Assembly: GCA_003478935.1 (NCBI GenBank)
Contig: QUFP01000012.1
Coordinates: forward strand, 49,047-113,046
Reading direction: 5' to 3'
Length of the DNA: 64,000 nt
DNA from: Firmicutes bacterium AF25-13AC
GTDB lineage: Bacteria; Bacillota; Clostridia; Lachnospirales; Lachnospiraceae
The position numbers and the translations under genes were made by a program. Positions 1 to 8,936 of this stretch are shown here, in pieces. Below the pieces are notes generated by a model. It searched no databases, had not been told where the DNA came from, and saw only the letters and a list, made by a program, of their open reading frames with translations. Every line of letters starts with the position of its first letter. Position 1 is the first letter of the stretch.

Positions 1-656
1 TACTCGCCAAATACAGCGATGTAATCTTTCTTAAACTTCTCAATACCCTGATCTGTTAATGGATGCTTTACCATCTGCATCAGTACATTGTATGGAACTG
101 TTGCAATATCAGCACCTGCAAGCGCACAGTCGATTACATGAATCGGATTTCTTACGCTGGCTGCAATGATCTGCGTATCAATGTCATCATACATAGCAAA
201 GATATCAGCGATAGTGCGGATCAGATCCATACCTGGTGTAGAAATATCATCAAGTCTTCCCAGGAATGGAGAAACATATGTTGCACCTGCTCTTGCTGCA
301 AGAAGTGCCTGTGCAGCTGAGAATACAAGTGTCACGTTTGTCTTGATTCCCATTGCGGAAAGTGCCTTTGTTGCCTTTAAACCTTCTGCTGTCATAGGAA
401 TCTTTACAACCATGTTCGGATGAATTTTGCTGATTGCAATACCTTCCTTAATCATAGTCTCAGCATCTGTTGTGGTTGCCTTAACCTCACCGCTGATCGG
501 GCCATCTACGATTGATGCGATCTCTGCAATTACTTCCTCAAAAACACGTCCTTCCTTCGCAATCAGGGACGGATTTGTGGTAACACCGCAGATAATTCCC
601 ATATCATTGGCCTCTTTGATGTAATCAACATTGGCAGTATCAATAAAAAATTTCAT
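1..656 (-). CDS. fsa: Fructose-6-phosphate aldolase / transaldolase-like protein, last base of stop cut by window edge
   Basis: Small class I aldolase of the FSA/TalC family, which acts in the cytoplasm on fructose 6-phosphate or in transaldol transfer of the pentose phosphate pathway. The frame opens at the ATG at 656-654 behind a GGAGG site and reads [18 protein letters not shown]; the [11 protein letters not shown] motif is at residues 26-36. The Schiff-base lysine is K85 in VVKIPMT, the same number as in E. coli FSA. After 218 codons ending VFGE the window leaves 'TA', so a TAA or TAG stop probably lies one base outside; 218 residues is the normal family length. It has its own promoter (702-746). 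FSA and short transaldolases cannot be separated by eye. Confidence 0.9.
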   Translation of the reverse strand, partial: MKFFIDTANVDYIKEANDMGIICGVTTNPSLIAKEGRVFEEVIAEIASIVDGPISGEVKATTTDAETMIKEGIAISKIHPNMVVKIPMTAEGLKATKALSAMGIKTNVTLVFSAAQALLAARAGATYVSPFLGRLDDISTPGMDLIRTIADIFAMYDDIDTQIIAASVRNPIHVIDCALAGADIATVPYNVLMQMVKHPLTDQGIEKFKKDYIAVFGE

Positions 657-701
657 AATAATATACACCTCCAAATTGTTGTCATGGACCAAAGTTCTTA
701 T

Positions 702-746
702 CCATGCATTTGTAATAATCATAATGCATGGCCCTATAAAAGTCAA
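702..746 (-). promoter_or_regulatory. Sigma-A-type promoter of the fsa gene with a flanking inverted repeat
   Basis: On the minus strand TTGACT (746-741) is followed by a 17-base spacer and TATGAT (723-718). An inverted repeat CCATGCAT (702-709) / ATGCATGG (724-731) has one arm in the spacer and the other at about +10, so a repressor bound there would block the promoter. The regulator is unknown. Confidence 0.6.
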
Positions 747-807
747 CTTGTTTGTACAACTTTCACATCAATTTTCTTGACACTTTTTCTTTTTTTCAGA
801 TGCTTTC

Positions 808-836
808 TTGCACTTTGACTAAGAATCTGCTATACT
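808..836 (+). promoter_or_regulatory. Promoter of the polysaccharide deacetylase gene
   Basis: TTGCAC (808-813), a 17-base spacer and TATACT (831-836), about 87 bases before the ATG at 923. Spacing and the -10 are good, the -35 is weaker. Confidence 0.5.
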
Positions 837-922
837 TGAGTCCAGTTCGCGGATTCGTGCATTGTCATCTTTTCCGACTCGAACACTACGCTGCATTACT
901 ATGCAAAATATGGAGGATTATT

Positions 923-1789
923 ATGAGCGAAAGAAAACTCCCTACAATTTATACCTGTTTTCCAGGCGGAAAACACAAGGTTTTAACAATGAGCTACGAC
1001 GATGGTAAATTAGAAGATCGCCGCCTTGTTTCCATCTTTAATAAATATGGCATCAAGGGTACATTCCACTTAAATTCAGGTCTGGAGATGGACACACGTA
1101 TTCCAACCTCTGAATACCAGGAACTCTACAAAGGACATGAAGTTTCCTGCCATACATTAACACATCCGACAATTGCACGCTGCCCTATGGAGCAGGTAGT
1201 ATCTCAGGTACTTGATGACCGTAAAAATCTTGAGGCAATCATGGGATATCCGGTACGCGGACTCTCCTACCCGAATGGCTCTTACTCAAAGGAAATCATA
1301 AATGCACTTCCGTCTCTTGGCATTCGCTATGCACGTACTGTAACAAGCACAATGTCATTTGCAATGCCAGAAAACTTCCTTGAGTGGAATCCAACCTGCC
1401 ACCACAATAAAAATCTGCTTGAGCTTGGCCAGCAGTTTGTTGATCTGTTCAAGAAGCAGTATCTGTACATGATGTATGTATGGGGCCACAGCTATGAGTT
1501 CACTAATCAGAACAACTGGGAAGTTATGGAAGACTTCTGTAAGTTAGTTGGCGGCCGTGACGATATCTGGTATGCAACCAACATCGAAATCGTTGATTAC
1601 CTTGACGCAGCAAAGAGACTTCAGTATACCGCAGACTGCTCACATGTATATAATCCAAGTGCAGCATCTGTATGGATCTGTGTAAATGACACCAACTTCA
1701 TTGAATTAAAGGGCGGCACCATGACTGAGCTGCAATTGGAGAATGGGCAAAGTGATATTAGAAAGTCGATAGCATTTAGTAAAAAATAG
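923..1789 (+). CDS. Polysaccharide deacetylase (NodB-like) family protein, cytosolic
   Basis: 288-residue NodB-fold hydrolase with no signal peptide. The metal and catalytic motifs are MSYDDG (D26, D27), the HxxxH pair H77 and H81 in SCHTLTH, and RGLSYPNGSY further on. Family members remove acetyl groups from sugars or act on related C-N bonds; the lack of export signal suggests an intracellular substrate. The ATG at 923 is chosen because GGAGG stands 7 bases upstream; the frame is open back to 752 without another ribosome site. Residues from about 250 onward form a short C-terminal extension after the barrel. The substrate is unknown. It converges with the next gene across a shared terminator. 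Confidence 0.75.
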   Translation: MSERKLPTIYTCFPGGKHKVLTMSYDDGKLEDRRLVSIFNKYGIKGTFHLNSGLEMDTRIPTSEYQELYKGHEVSCHTLTHPTIARCPMEQVVSQVLDDRKNLEAIMGYPVRGLSYPNGSYSKEIINALPSLGIRYARTVTSTMSFAMPENFLEWNPTCHHNKNLLELGQQFVDLFKKQYLYMMYVWGHSYEFTNQNNWEVMEDFCKLVGGRDDIWYATNIEIVDYLDAAKRLQYTADCSHVYNPSAASVWICVNDTNFIELKGGTMTELQLENGQSDIRKSIAFSKK

Positions 1790-1816
1790 GCAAGCCATCA
1801 GACCTGCCTATTTTTT
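1781..1816. terminator. Bidirectional intrinsic terminator
   Basis: AAAAAATAGGCA (1781-1792) pairs perfectly with TGCCTATTTTTT (1805-1816), giving A and T tails on both sides. It lies between two converging genes and overlaps the stop codon of the first. Confidence 0.85.
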
Positions 1817-1825
1817 ATTTCTTTA

Positions 1826-3025
1826 TTACCACTGCTTTGCAAGCAAAAAATCTCGAAGATGTACAATTCGAATTCCATTTTCAATTCCAACATCCATCTC
1901 ATTCAATGTTACAACATATTTCGGATAATGATCTCGTATTTCCATGAGATTCCCTACTTCACGATTCGAATTTTCAGGAATTTGTACGCATACCTGTACA
2001 TAGATTTTCTCATCCTTATGAATTGCTATAAAATCAATCTCCTTTGTATTATTCTTTCCAACATACACATCATAGCCTCTGCGACGCAATTCAAGGTAAA
2101 CAATGTTTTCCATTACACCATCTAGCATCTTTCTATTATAGCCAAATAGTGCATATCGAAATGACACATCTGCCAAATAATATTTTTCCTGCGTCTTTAA
2201 AACACTCTTCCCCTGCATATCATATCGTTCACATGGAAATATAATAAATGCCTGCTCTAGCCATCGTAAATAATTATAAATACTTTCTATGGACACCTTT
2301 CTGTTTTCACTTTTCAAAAAATTAGAAATCGAACTTGCCGAAAATGTCTTTCCCATATTTTCAATGACATATTTTACAACACGATCAAACAGATCCTGCT
2401 TGTTAATCCTATGTCTTTTTACAATATCACGCGATACCACCGTATGATAAATTCCATCTACAATCTGATATGCTGACTGCTGTTCGTATTCGCCAAGCGC
2501 AATGATTGGAAATCCACCAAATTTAATATATTCTTCCAAAAGCTTATCATATGACTGTGTACTCTCCTTTTTAAATTCCAGATATTCTCTGAAAGAGAGC
2601 GTAAACACTGGAATCGAAATATAACGCCCTGTCAAATATGTGGAAATCTCACTCGACATAAGCTTTGAATTTGATCCTGTCACATAAATGTCAGCGTTCA
2701 TTCCCTCAAGCAAGCTATTAACAGCCTTTTCCCATCCCTTAATTTCCTGAATTTCATCTAGCAAAAAATAATAGCGTTTATCATCTTCTACTCTTGAAAC
2801 AAGTTCATCATACATTTGCTTTGCCGTAATCGTATCTGGTATATCCATCTCTGTATATTTTTTCATAATAATATGATCTTCTGGTATACCTCTTTCAAGT
2901 AATTCCTGACGAATCATTTCAAAAATAGTAGATTTTCCGCAGCGGCGAACACCTGTAAGAATTTTAACAAGCGGTGCATCCATAAATGGTTTGACAGCTT
3001 CAATATAATCTGGTCTCAAAATCAT
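1826..3025 (-). CDS. AAA-type ATPase with DUF4143 nuclease-like C-terminus
   Basis: 399-residue protein of the widespread AAA/DUF4143 family. Walker A is GVRRCGKST (residues 25-33, K31), Walker B YFLLDEIQ lies near residues 87-94, and TGSNSKL follows as sensor 1. The C-terminal part carries a PD-(D/E)xK-like pattern (LELRRRGYDVYVG, then EIDFIA and KIYVQV). The start at 3025 has GGAGGTG 5-6 bases upstream; an upstream in-frame ATG at 3064 has no such site. Family function is poorly known; toxin-antitoxin, DNA-repair and mobile-element roles have been proposed. It is a single-gene unit, more AT-rich than its neighbours, which may point to lateral transfer. Confidence 0.75.
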   Translation of the reverse strand: MILRPDYIEAVKPFMDAPLVKILTGVRRCGKSTIFEMIRQELLERGIPEDHIIMKKYTEMDIPDTITAKQMYDELVSRVEDDKRYYFLLDEIQEIKGWEKAVNSLLEGMNADIYVTGSNSKLMSSEISTYLTGRYISIPVFTLSFREYLEFKKESTQSYDKLLEEYIKFGGFPIIALGEYEQQSAYQIVDGIYHTVVSRDIVKRHRINKQDLFDRVVKYVIENMGKTFSASSISNFLKSENRKVSIESIYNYLRWLEQAFIIFPCERYDMQGKSVLKTQEKYYLADVSFRYALFGYNRKMLDGVMENIVYLELRRRGYDVYVGKNNTKEIDFIAIHKDEKIYVQVCVQIPENSNREVGNLMEIRDHYPKYVVTLNEMDVGIENGIRIVHLRDFLLAKQW

Positions 3026-3139
3026 ACAATCACCTCCTCTTTTGTAATTATACCATAAAAACATGATAAATAAAATAAGTTTTTAGGGTTTAACTTTAAA
3101 AACTTCTATATAATCAATACTTTTTCAGGCTACATAACA

Positions 3140-3169
3140 AAAAAGCAGCCCAAATTCAGGCTGCTTTTT
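3140..3169 (-). terminator. Intrinsic terminator downstream of the aminotransferase gene
   Basis: AAAAAGCAGCC (3140-3150), 8-base loop, GGCTGCTTTTT (3159-3169). It is nearly symmetric and could also act on plus-strand transcripts. Confidence 0.75.
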
Positions 3170-3206
3170 ATTCTTAAATTATACTCCGTGCCACCACCGT
3201 TACCTA

Positions 3207-3270
3207 ACAAGCCCTGAGGCGAATGGCTTTCACGAAGCCGAACGTTGTAGCAGGACTTTCAAAGTAACGT
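3207..3270 (+). repeat. Dispersed structured repeat, copy 1 (half element)
   Basis: A 64-base stretch beginning ACAAGCCCTGAGGCGAATGG and ending CTTTCAAAGTAACGT, about three-quarters identical to the reverse complement of 30401-30465. It lies between the aminotransferase stop (3290) and its terminator (3140). See the finding on the element pair. Confidence 0.6.
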
Positions 3271-3289
3271 GAAACTTCCGGGTTGAATT

Positions 3290-4577
3290 TTATGCTTTTT
3301 CTGCCAGCAGCTTCTCTGCTGATACAAGTCTTACACATACTGTAAATACTCTTGATGCAAGCTTTAACTCATCAATGGTCGGGAAGGTCGGTGCCAGACG
3401 AATGTTTCTATCCTGCGGATCAATATGATATGGGAAGGTTGCTCCTGCTCCTGTCAGGATAACGCCTGCCTCTTTCATCTTTGCTACGATTTCCTTTGCG
3501 CAGCCTGGCATTGAATCAAATCCAATAAAGTAGCCGCCCTTAGGGTTGGTCCACTCTGCGATATCCAGTCCGCCAAGATCTTCTTCCATGATGGAAATCA
3601 GTGCTTCAAACTTTGGACGAATCAGATCTGCATGTTTCTTCATATGTGCTTCCATTCCCTTGTTATCGCCGAAGAAACGAACATGGCGCAGCTGATTTAC
3701 CTTGTCATGGCCAATGGTCTGAACTGCCATCTGCTTTTTAATGGAAGCTACATTTGCAGTGGAGGCTGCGAGTGCTGCCATACCAGAACCTGGGAATACA
3801 ACCTTAGAGGTGGATACGAACTCATATACCATATCCGGATTCCTGCCTTCTCACACTCTTCAAGAATGTTTAAGATCTGTGCAGGCTCACCGTTATACAG
3901 GTGATGGATACAATATGCATTATCCCAGAAAATACGGAAATCTTCTGCTGCCGGCTTTAAGTTTGCAAAGCGGCGTACTGTCTCATCTGAGTATACATAG
4001 CCTGTGGGTTTGTATACTTCGGAACACACCAGATACCCTTTACCAGTGGATCCTCAGAAACAAGCTTTTCAACCATATCCATATCTGGTCCGTCTTGTGT
4101 CATCGGCACATTGATCATCTCTACGCCAAAATGCTCAGTAATGCCAAAATGACGATCATAGCCTGGAACTGGACATAAGAACTTAACCTTACCCTGAAGT
4201 GCCCACGGCTTTCCTCCTAAGACACCCTCATACATACATCTAGCAACAGAATCATACATAACATTCAGACTGGAGTTGCCATATACAATTACCTGCTCTG
4301 GCTTTGCACCTATCATGCCACCTAACAGACGCTTTGCCTCTGGGATTCCATCGAGGACACCGTAGTTACGGCAATCGGTACCATCCTCACATGTCAGATT
4401 CGAATCAGACCTAAGCACGTCCATCATTCCCTTGGACAGATCAAGCTGTGATGCTGACGGCTTACCTCTGGACATGTTAAGTGCTAAATTCTGTCCCTTG
4501 TAATCCTGATACATCGCTTCAAGCTTTTCCTTCTCAGCAAAAAGCTCTTCTCTGGTCATATCCTTATATGCTTTCAT
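3290..4577 (-). CDS. Class I aminotransferase (aspartate aminotransferase type Ic-like), broken by two one-base deletions
   Basis: PLP-dependent aminotransferase of the PF12897-like group, about 430 residues when frames are joined. The N-terminal frame (from the ATG at 4577, GGAGG site) carries LNMSRGKPS and NYGVLDG; the middle frame has [10 protein letters not shown] and FRIFWDNAY; the last frame has STSKVVFPG, where the lysine after STS is the likely PLP anchor. The first break is at GGG 4006-4008, where one more base restores KYTNPTGY; the second is at 3840-3841, where one more base restores [10 protein letters not shown]. Both are short homopolymers and all motifs survive, so I read sequencing error rather than a pseudogene. 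The amino donor is not provable from sequence. A single promoter (4703-4731) drives it. Confidence 0.8.
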
Positions 4578-4702
4578 AATATGCAGCCTCCTCAGTCTAT
4601 ACAGTTTTGTGCTTCACCGTTATACAGTTTTCATGCAAACTCGTATGCGTATTCCGTTCACTGCATGCATTTTGCTTTGCCTATGCAGCGCTCGTGAGTA
4701 TT

Positions 4703-4731
4703 ATTGTATTACACATTTTAATTTTTTTCAA
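4703..4731 (-). promoter_or_regulatory. Promoter of the aminotransferase gene and contents of the 4578-4935 gap
   Basis: TTGAAA (4731-4726), 17-base spacer, TACAAT (4708-4703). It gives a leader of about 120 bases that contains a CTGCAT/ATGCAG hairpin and AAAACTGTATA twice as a direct repeat, but no T-box or known riboswitch that I recognise. Apart from this promoter and the terminator at 4862-4888 the 358-base gap 4578-4935 holds no convincing gene. Confidence 0.6.
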
Positions 4732-4861
4732 TATGAATTATGTAAAAAAATTCGCAGATATTCAAAAGAATATGATGCTTTTCATACATATTTTTTAAAT
4801 TTATTCTGAAAAACCTTTGAAATTCCTGTTTTTCTTTCGAGCAAACACATTCAGACAAAAG

Positions 4862-4888
4862 AAAAAGGAGAGCTCTGCTCCCCTTTTT
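4862..4888 (-). terminator. Intrinsic terminator of the membrane-anchored deacetylase gene
   Basis: Stem AAAAAGG-A-GAGC with GCTC-C-CCTTTTT around a TCT loop, about 50 bases beyond the stop at 4936; symmetric T and A tails. Confidence 0.75.
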
Positions 4889-4935
4889 CTTACTGTCTTT
4901 ATTCCGCAAATATGTATATTTACACACAATATTCA

Positions 4936-6606
4936 TTACTCTACAGGTGTTGGTCTTGCTGGATCAAAGATGTCTCTTGCATCAAACAAATCTGATAAAC
5001 GGTTATGATAGCTGCTGTCAGTATAGCTCATAACTGCCTCCCACATACGAGTTCCGTCCAGATTTCGTCTTGCCTGACGGAAATAATCCTTGTTCGCGCC
5101 AATCTGAATCCAATGTTCACTTGATGCATCTACATTACAATAATAGTCAAAGCCTTTTTGTTTTAAATACAAGAACTTCTCATTGTCAGCTGCATAGCCC
5201 TGCCAGCCGTCTAGATCTTCACCAAATGCAAAAATGATAATATCTGTTCCTCCAACAAGCGGTGCTACCTCTCTCTCCCACATGTCACTATCCCAGCAGA
5301 CGCGACCATAACTGCTGCTTCCAATGTAAATATGACCCCAGCTATGACTGGCAATTGTCCATCCAAGCTCTTTCATTGCGGCAGCAATCTCTTTGGCCGC
5401 TGCCTTATCTGCCTCAATGTTTTCATTATTGTAGTACATACGCTGTCGTTCCTCTGCATTCTGCTGATCAAAATAGTCGCAATTCCAGTTATACCAGTAA
5501 TCCGATGTACGATAACCAAATATACCATTATAACCAGTGACTGCAATTGTTCCACGCGCACCGCGGTACGAAAAATCTGGATGTGCCTCGATAAAATCCT
5601 CTAAAATGGTAAGCACATCGAAGGAGCCGCGTATTACAGTGCCATCGTCAAGCGTATATTCATTTGTAATCTTTCCATTTTCATCAAGCACAAAGCGATC
5701 TGCAAAGCCCTGCCCTGTCATATACTCATAGTAGCAGACATCATCCTGTGACAGCACAAATGGTGTTTTTCCTGCTGGAAGATAGATCGGCTTCATCTGC
5801 ATGATCTGTGTTCCATCTGGCTGAGTTACCATTTCCGCCACATCATGAAGACCTACAAGCACATATCCGTCATCGTACATTTTCTGAATTATTTTTACAA
5901 ACTCATCAATTGTGGTCATAGCTTCGTTATATGCAATCACCTGCGCCTTGCTACTAAGTGAAACATCAAATGTCTTTTCAGGATCTACAATCAAAGTATG
6001 AAAGAAAATATGTGTAATTGTGTAGTTGTCATTCCACTGGAATAGACGGGATTTTTCAAGATCATATTCCTCAAGAGCCTTTGTATACTCTTCATTACTC
6101 TCATAGCCGCTCACTGCCTGAATCGTCTCAATTGCCTTATCATAATCATACATTGCAGCATAACGATTCGCTGTATCAAGAACAGTATCTCCTGTGCTGG
6201 TAAATGTACTCTCAAAAATTGGCGGATTCTGAAAGCTCTCCGGCAGCTTCACACCATAATCTCTTACCTGTTTTAAGCCTGAAGAAATTCCCTCGTCCAT
6301 ACCTGCCTCAGGATTTGTCTGCTGCTCTGCGAGTGATTCATTTTCCTTTTCATACAGCGTAATCACCTGCTTTTCATACGGTGTTTTTGTTTTATTTGAA
6401 ACAAAAATTCCAATCACTATTGCAAGCGCAGCCACAAAGCAAAAGCCGCCTGCAAAAATGGATTGTCTGCCAAATACCTGCTTTTTTCGATGTTTTTTTG
6501 AGCGCTTCTGTGAAGCGTTTTTTGTTCTGGTATCTCGCATTTGATGTACTTGTTTGTTTGATGTCTGTATTATTTTTTTATTTGTATTCTGATTCTTTTT
6601 CTCCAT
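4936..6606 (-). CDS. Membrane-anchored polysaccharide deacetylase-like protein
   Basis: About 556 residues. A lysine/arginine-rich cytoplasmic tail is followed by one transmembrane helix near residues 50-70 (FAGGFCFVAALAIVIGIFV), and the rest should lie outside the membrane. NodB-type metal motifs are present as LSQDDVCYY and ASHSWGHIYIG, but about 130 residues separate them, longer than in compact NodB domains. The domain may act on wall or capsule polysaccharide. I prefer the ATG at 6606, 10 bases after AGGA; the ATG at 6615 touches the same site too closely. The gene stands alone with a terminator after it. Confidence 0.7.
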   Translation of the reverse strand: MEKKNQNTNKKIIQTSNKQVHQMRDTRTKNASQKRSKKHRKKQVFGRQSIFAGGFCFVAALAIVIGIFVSNKTKTPYEKQVITLYEKENESLAEQQTNPEAGMDEGISSGLKQVRDYGVKLPESFQNPPIFESTFTSTGDTVLDTANRYAAMYDYDKAIETIQAVSGYESNEEYTKALEEYDLEKSRLFQWNDNYTITHIFFHTLIVDPEKTFDVSLSSKAQVIAYNEAMTTIDEFVKIIQKMYDDGYVLVGLHDVAEMVTQPDGTQIMQMKPIYLPAGKTPFVLSQDDVCYYEYMTGQGFADRFVLDENGKITNEYTLDDGTVIRGSFDVLTILEDFIEAHPDFSYRGARGTIAVTGYNGIFGYRTSDYWYNWNCDYFDQQNAEERQRMYYNNENIEADKAAAKEIAAAMKELGWTIASHSWGHIYIGSSSYGRVCWDSDMWEREVAPLVGGTDIIIFAFGEDLDGWQGYAADNEKFLYLKQKGFDYYCNVDASSEHWIQIGANKDYFRQARRNLDGTRMWEAVMSYTDSSYHNRLSDLFDARDIFDPARPTPVE

Positions 6607-6706
6607 GAATTTCATTTCCTGCCTTTTTTGCTTGCGTCTGGTTGCCCATGCATGGTATGATTATAGTTAGCTTTTTAACAGCAAAACTTTATCATTATGA
6701 TGCTGA

Positions 6707-6736
6707 TTGTGCCATTAAAAGCACTCTCTGTATCAT
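6707..6736 (+). promoter_or_regulatory. Candidate promoter of the DUF885 gene
   Basis: TTGTGC (6707-6712), 18-base spacer, TATCAT (6731-6736), about 50 bases before the ATG at 6790. Confidence 0.4.
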
Positions 6737-6789
6737 AGCATATTTTTCTCTATATTTGAAACACTATTTTTATGATGAAAGGAGATTTT

Positions 6790-8529
6790 ATGTTTTTTTT
6801 AAAATTACATGCAAAACAATTTCTTTTAAGTACTGCTTTGATTCCCTCTCTGGCACTAACAACCACTGTTAAAGTACACGCCGCGTCTAATACAGAGGAT
6901 GCTTTTGACAATGCTGCCAACACTTTCTTTTGGGATATCATGGATTCTTCGCCTATTAATTTGCACTATTCCTTTTCTTTTCCAGAAGATTATAAATCGT
7001 CTGATAATCCACCACTTGGCTCCTTTAGTGAAACCTTCACTGAGACTGCTGAAATATTAAATCGTGCAAAAGAGAATCTCTCAGCAGTAGAATACAATTC
7101 ACTGACAGCAAAGCAAAAGCAGGTATACCAGCTAATGAAGCACTATATTGACATTAATCTGGAATATTGCACTCTTCCTGACTATACGAGTACCTTAGGA
7201 CCTATGAGCGGCATTTTATCCACTTTAAACACAACTATTACTGAATATTATCTTTTGTCTGAACAGGATATTATAAACTATCTTGATGTATTAAAAGACA
7301 TCCCACGTTTTTTAAATGACGTTGTGAAGGAAATTGAACATCAGGAAAGCATTGGCTATGTGCCTAGCCTCTATGCCTTTGAGCAGGCACTGGAAAATAA
7401 GGATGCGATGACAACATTAGAAAATCATCCCTACCTTGAGGCGTTTGAGTCAAATGTGAGTGAAACCGGATTATCTGATGATGTAGTTAATGACTATACA
7501 AAACAGGTAGAGACAGTGTTGAACAATGAAGTTCTTCCTGCTTTTTCTTCTTTCTATGAAACATTAGAAAATAAAAAAGCCTCTGCCAGCCAGAGCAAAG
7601 GTCTTGCTTTTTATGATCATGGCCAGGAATATTATGAACTTTTAGTAAGAGACAATACAGGAACTGATATGACACCGCTTGAGCTTAAGGATTATCTAAC
7701 AGATAAGCTGACACAGGGGCTTATGAACCTGTCGCAGTCTTACTCTTACAATCCTAATTTGTTAAATGATCTTGATTCCCTGACAGCACCAAAAACAGAC
7801 GCTGATGCTATTCTTCAGACATTAAATCAAAAGGCAGCCGAATGTATGCCGGATATCGGTGATACCACATATACACTAAGCTACCTTCCAGAAGCACTTC
7901 AGGTTCCGAACAATCTGGCCTACTATCTGTCAAGCCCGCTTGATAACGAAAGTCGAAACATTATCCGAATTAACCCCAGCGAAGTTGGCGATGATTCGAT
8001 GGTTCTTTGGACTACAATGGCACATGAGGGCTATCCTGGTCATCTTTATCAGCACCAGTATTTTATGCAAAATTCTTTTGAATACAATATTGAGACTCTC
8101 ATTGGTTCTCTTGGTACCTCAGAGGGATGGGCTTATTACGTTGAAAAGCTTTCTCTTGAATGGGCTGGACTTGACGAAGCAACTGCTGATGCCTACTTTA
8201 CTAACATGATCCTTGGAATGGCTGCACTGTCCGTTGTTGACATAGGTGTCAATTACGAAGGCTGGGGCATAGAAGAAACATCTGATTTTTTAAGCACCTA
8301 TTATGGCGAATTAGATAAAAACACTTGCCAGAATTTTATAGATACCTGCGCTAACGATCCTGGCGTCTATCTGCCATACAGCGTCGGATACTATAAGACC
8401 GAGGATCTGTTTGAACAGATAGCTGATGGATACTCATCCGATAAAAATATGTATGCTGCCTACTTAAATCTTGGATCACTGCCGTTCACACTGCTCGAGA
8501 AATATCTGATTTCAGACGGAACCGTCTAA
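6790..8529 (+). CDS. Secreted DUF885 family metallopeptidase-like protein
   Basis: 579-residue protein with a Sec signal peptide (hydrophobic stretch FLLSTALIPSLALTTTV, cleavage probably after VHAA near residue 30). The DUF885 signature MAHEGYPGH occurs around residue 417, a HExxH-like zinc motif variant, followed by TSEGWAYY. Members are thought to be zinc-dependent carboxypeptidases or aminopeptidases related to M32, but most are uncharacterised. I moved the start from the upstream ATG at 6772 to 6790 because AAAGGAG stands 5 bases before it. Its 3' end overlaps the converging YgbA-like gene by 18 bases. Confidence 0.75.
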   Translation: MFFLKLHAKQFLLSTALIPSLALTTTVKVHAASNTEDAFDNAANTFFWDIMDSSPINLHYSFSFPEDYKSSDNPPLGSFSETFTETAEILNRAKENLSAVEYNSLTAKQKQVYQLMKHYIDINLEYCTLPDYTSTLGPMSGILSTLNTTITEYYLLSEQDIINYLDVLKDIPRFLNDVVKEIEHQESIGYVPSLYAFEQALENKDAMTTLENHPYLEAFESNVSETGLSDDVVNDYTKQVETVLNNEVLPAFSSFYETLENKKASASQSKGLAFYDHGQEYYELLVRDNTGTDMTPLELKDYLTDKLTQGLMNLSQSYSYNPNLLNDLDSLTAPKTDADAILQTLNQKAAECMPDIGDTTYTLSYLPEALQVPNNLAYYLSSPLDNESRNIIRINPSEVGDDSMVLWTTMAHEGYPGHLYQHQYFMQNSFEYNIETLIGSLGTSEGWAYYVEKLSLEWAGLDEATADAYFTNMILGMAALSVVDIGVNYEGWGIEETSDFLSTYYGELDKNTCQNFIDTCANDPGVYLPYSVGYYKTEDLFEQIADGYSSDKNMYAAYLNLGSLPFTLLEKYLISDGTV

Positions 8530-8865
8530 ATTTTTCTTTTCCCACTTGGATTCGATCAGATGTCGAATTGCAAGCATCGGATGGTAAAAAAGCATCCTCG
8601 GCCCAGAAAAGCGCATAACCTCGCGTATTTTTTCACGCATCGCAGGCTTGTAACAGTGCACTTTGCAATTGGAGCAAAAAGTTTTTGTTTCCATGAATGG
8701 ACACTTTTCGCTCCGCTGCCAGGCATAATCTTTTAATTCTTGGCAGTCTTTGCAGAGTGCACCGTTTTTACTTTTATGTTGTTTTTTGCAATACAGTTCG
8801 ATCATCTGGGAGACGACGTATTGCTCTCTCTCCCTCTTTGACTGAATTTTTTTCGTTTCTTTCAA
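8512..8865 (-). CDS. Nitrous oxide-stimulated promoter / YgbA-like cysteine protein
   Basis: 117-residue protein matching the PF11756 (YgbA_NO) pattern: cysteines in LCKDCQEL, EKCPF, FCSNCKVHCYKP, then MREKIREVMRFSGPRMLFYHP. The conserved cysteines suggest metal or nitrosative-stress chemistry, but no activity is established. E. coli ygbA belongs to the NsrR nitric-oxide regulon; I see no NsrR site here. It ends inside the 3' end of the converging DUF885 gene. Confidence 0.8.
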   Translation of the reverse strand: MKETKKIQSKREREQYVVSQMIELYCKKQHKSKNGALCKDCQELKDYAWQRSEKCPFMETKTFCSNCKVHCYKPAMREKIREVMRFSGPRMLFYHPMLAIRHLIESKWEKKNLDGSV

Positions 8866-8936
8866 GTTTTTTCTCTTTCTAATTTTTATTTTTTGCGAAA
8901 CTTATCACGTTTCTTATCAACAATTATCAGAAATTC

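Noticed and set aside
752..922. Longer N-terminus for the polysaccharide deacetylase
   Set aside because: The region holds the promoter at 808-836 and the only good ribosome site is just before 923.
3290..4577. Aminotransferase gene as a true pseudogene or programmed-frameshift gene
   Set aside because: Both breaks are losses in short homopolymers, no slippery heptamer with a following structure is evident, and many other genes in the window show the same error type.
4718..4936. Small minus-strand reading frame of 72 codons
   Set aside because: It runs through a terminator and a promoter, has no ribosome site and an AT-biased composition.
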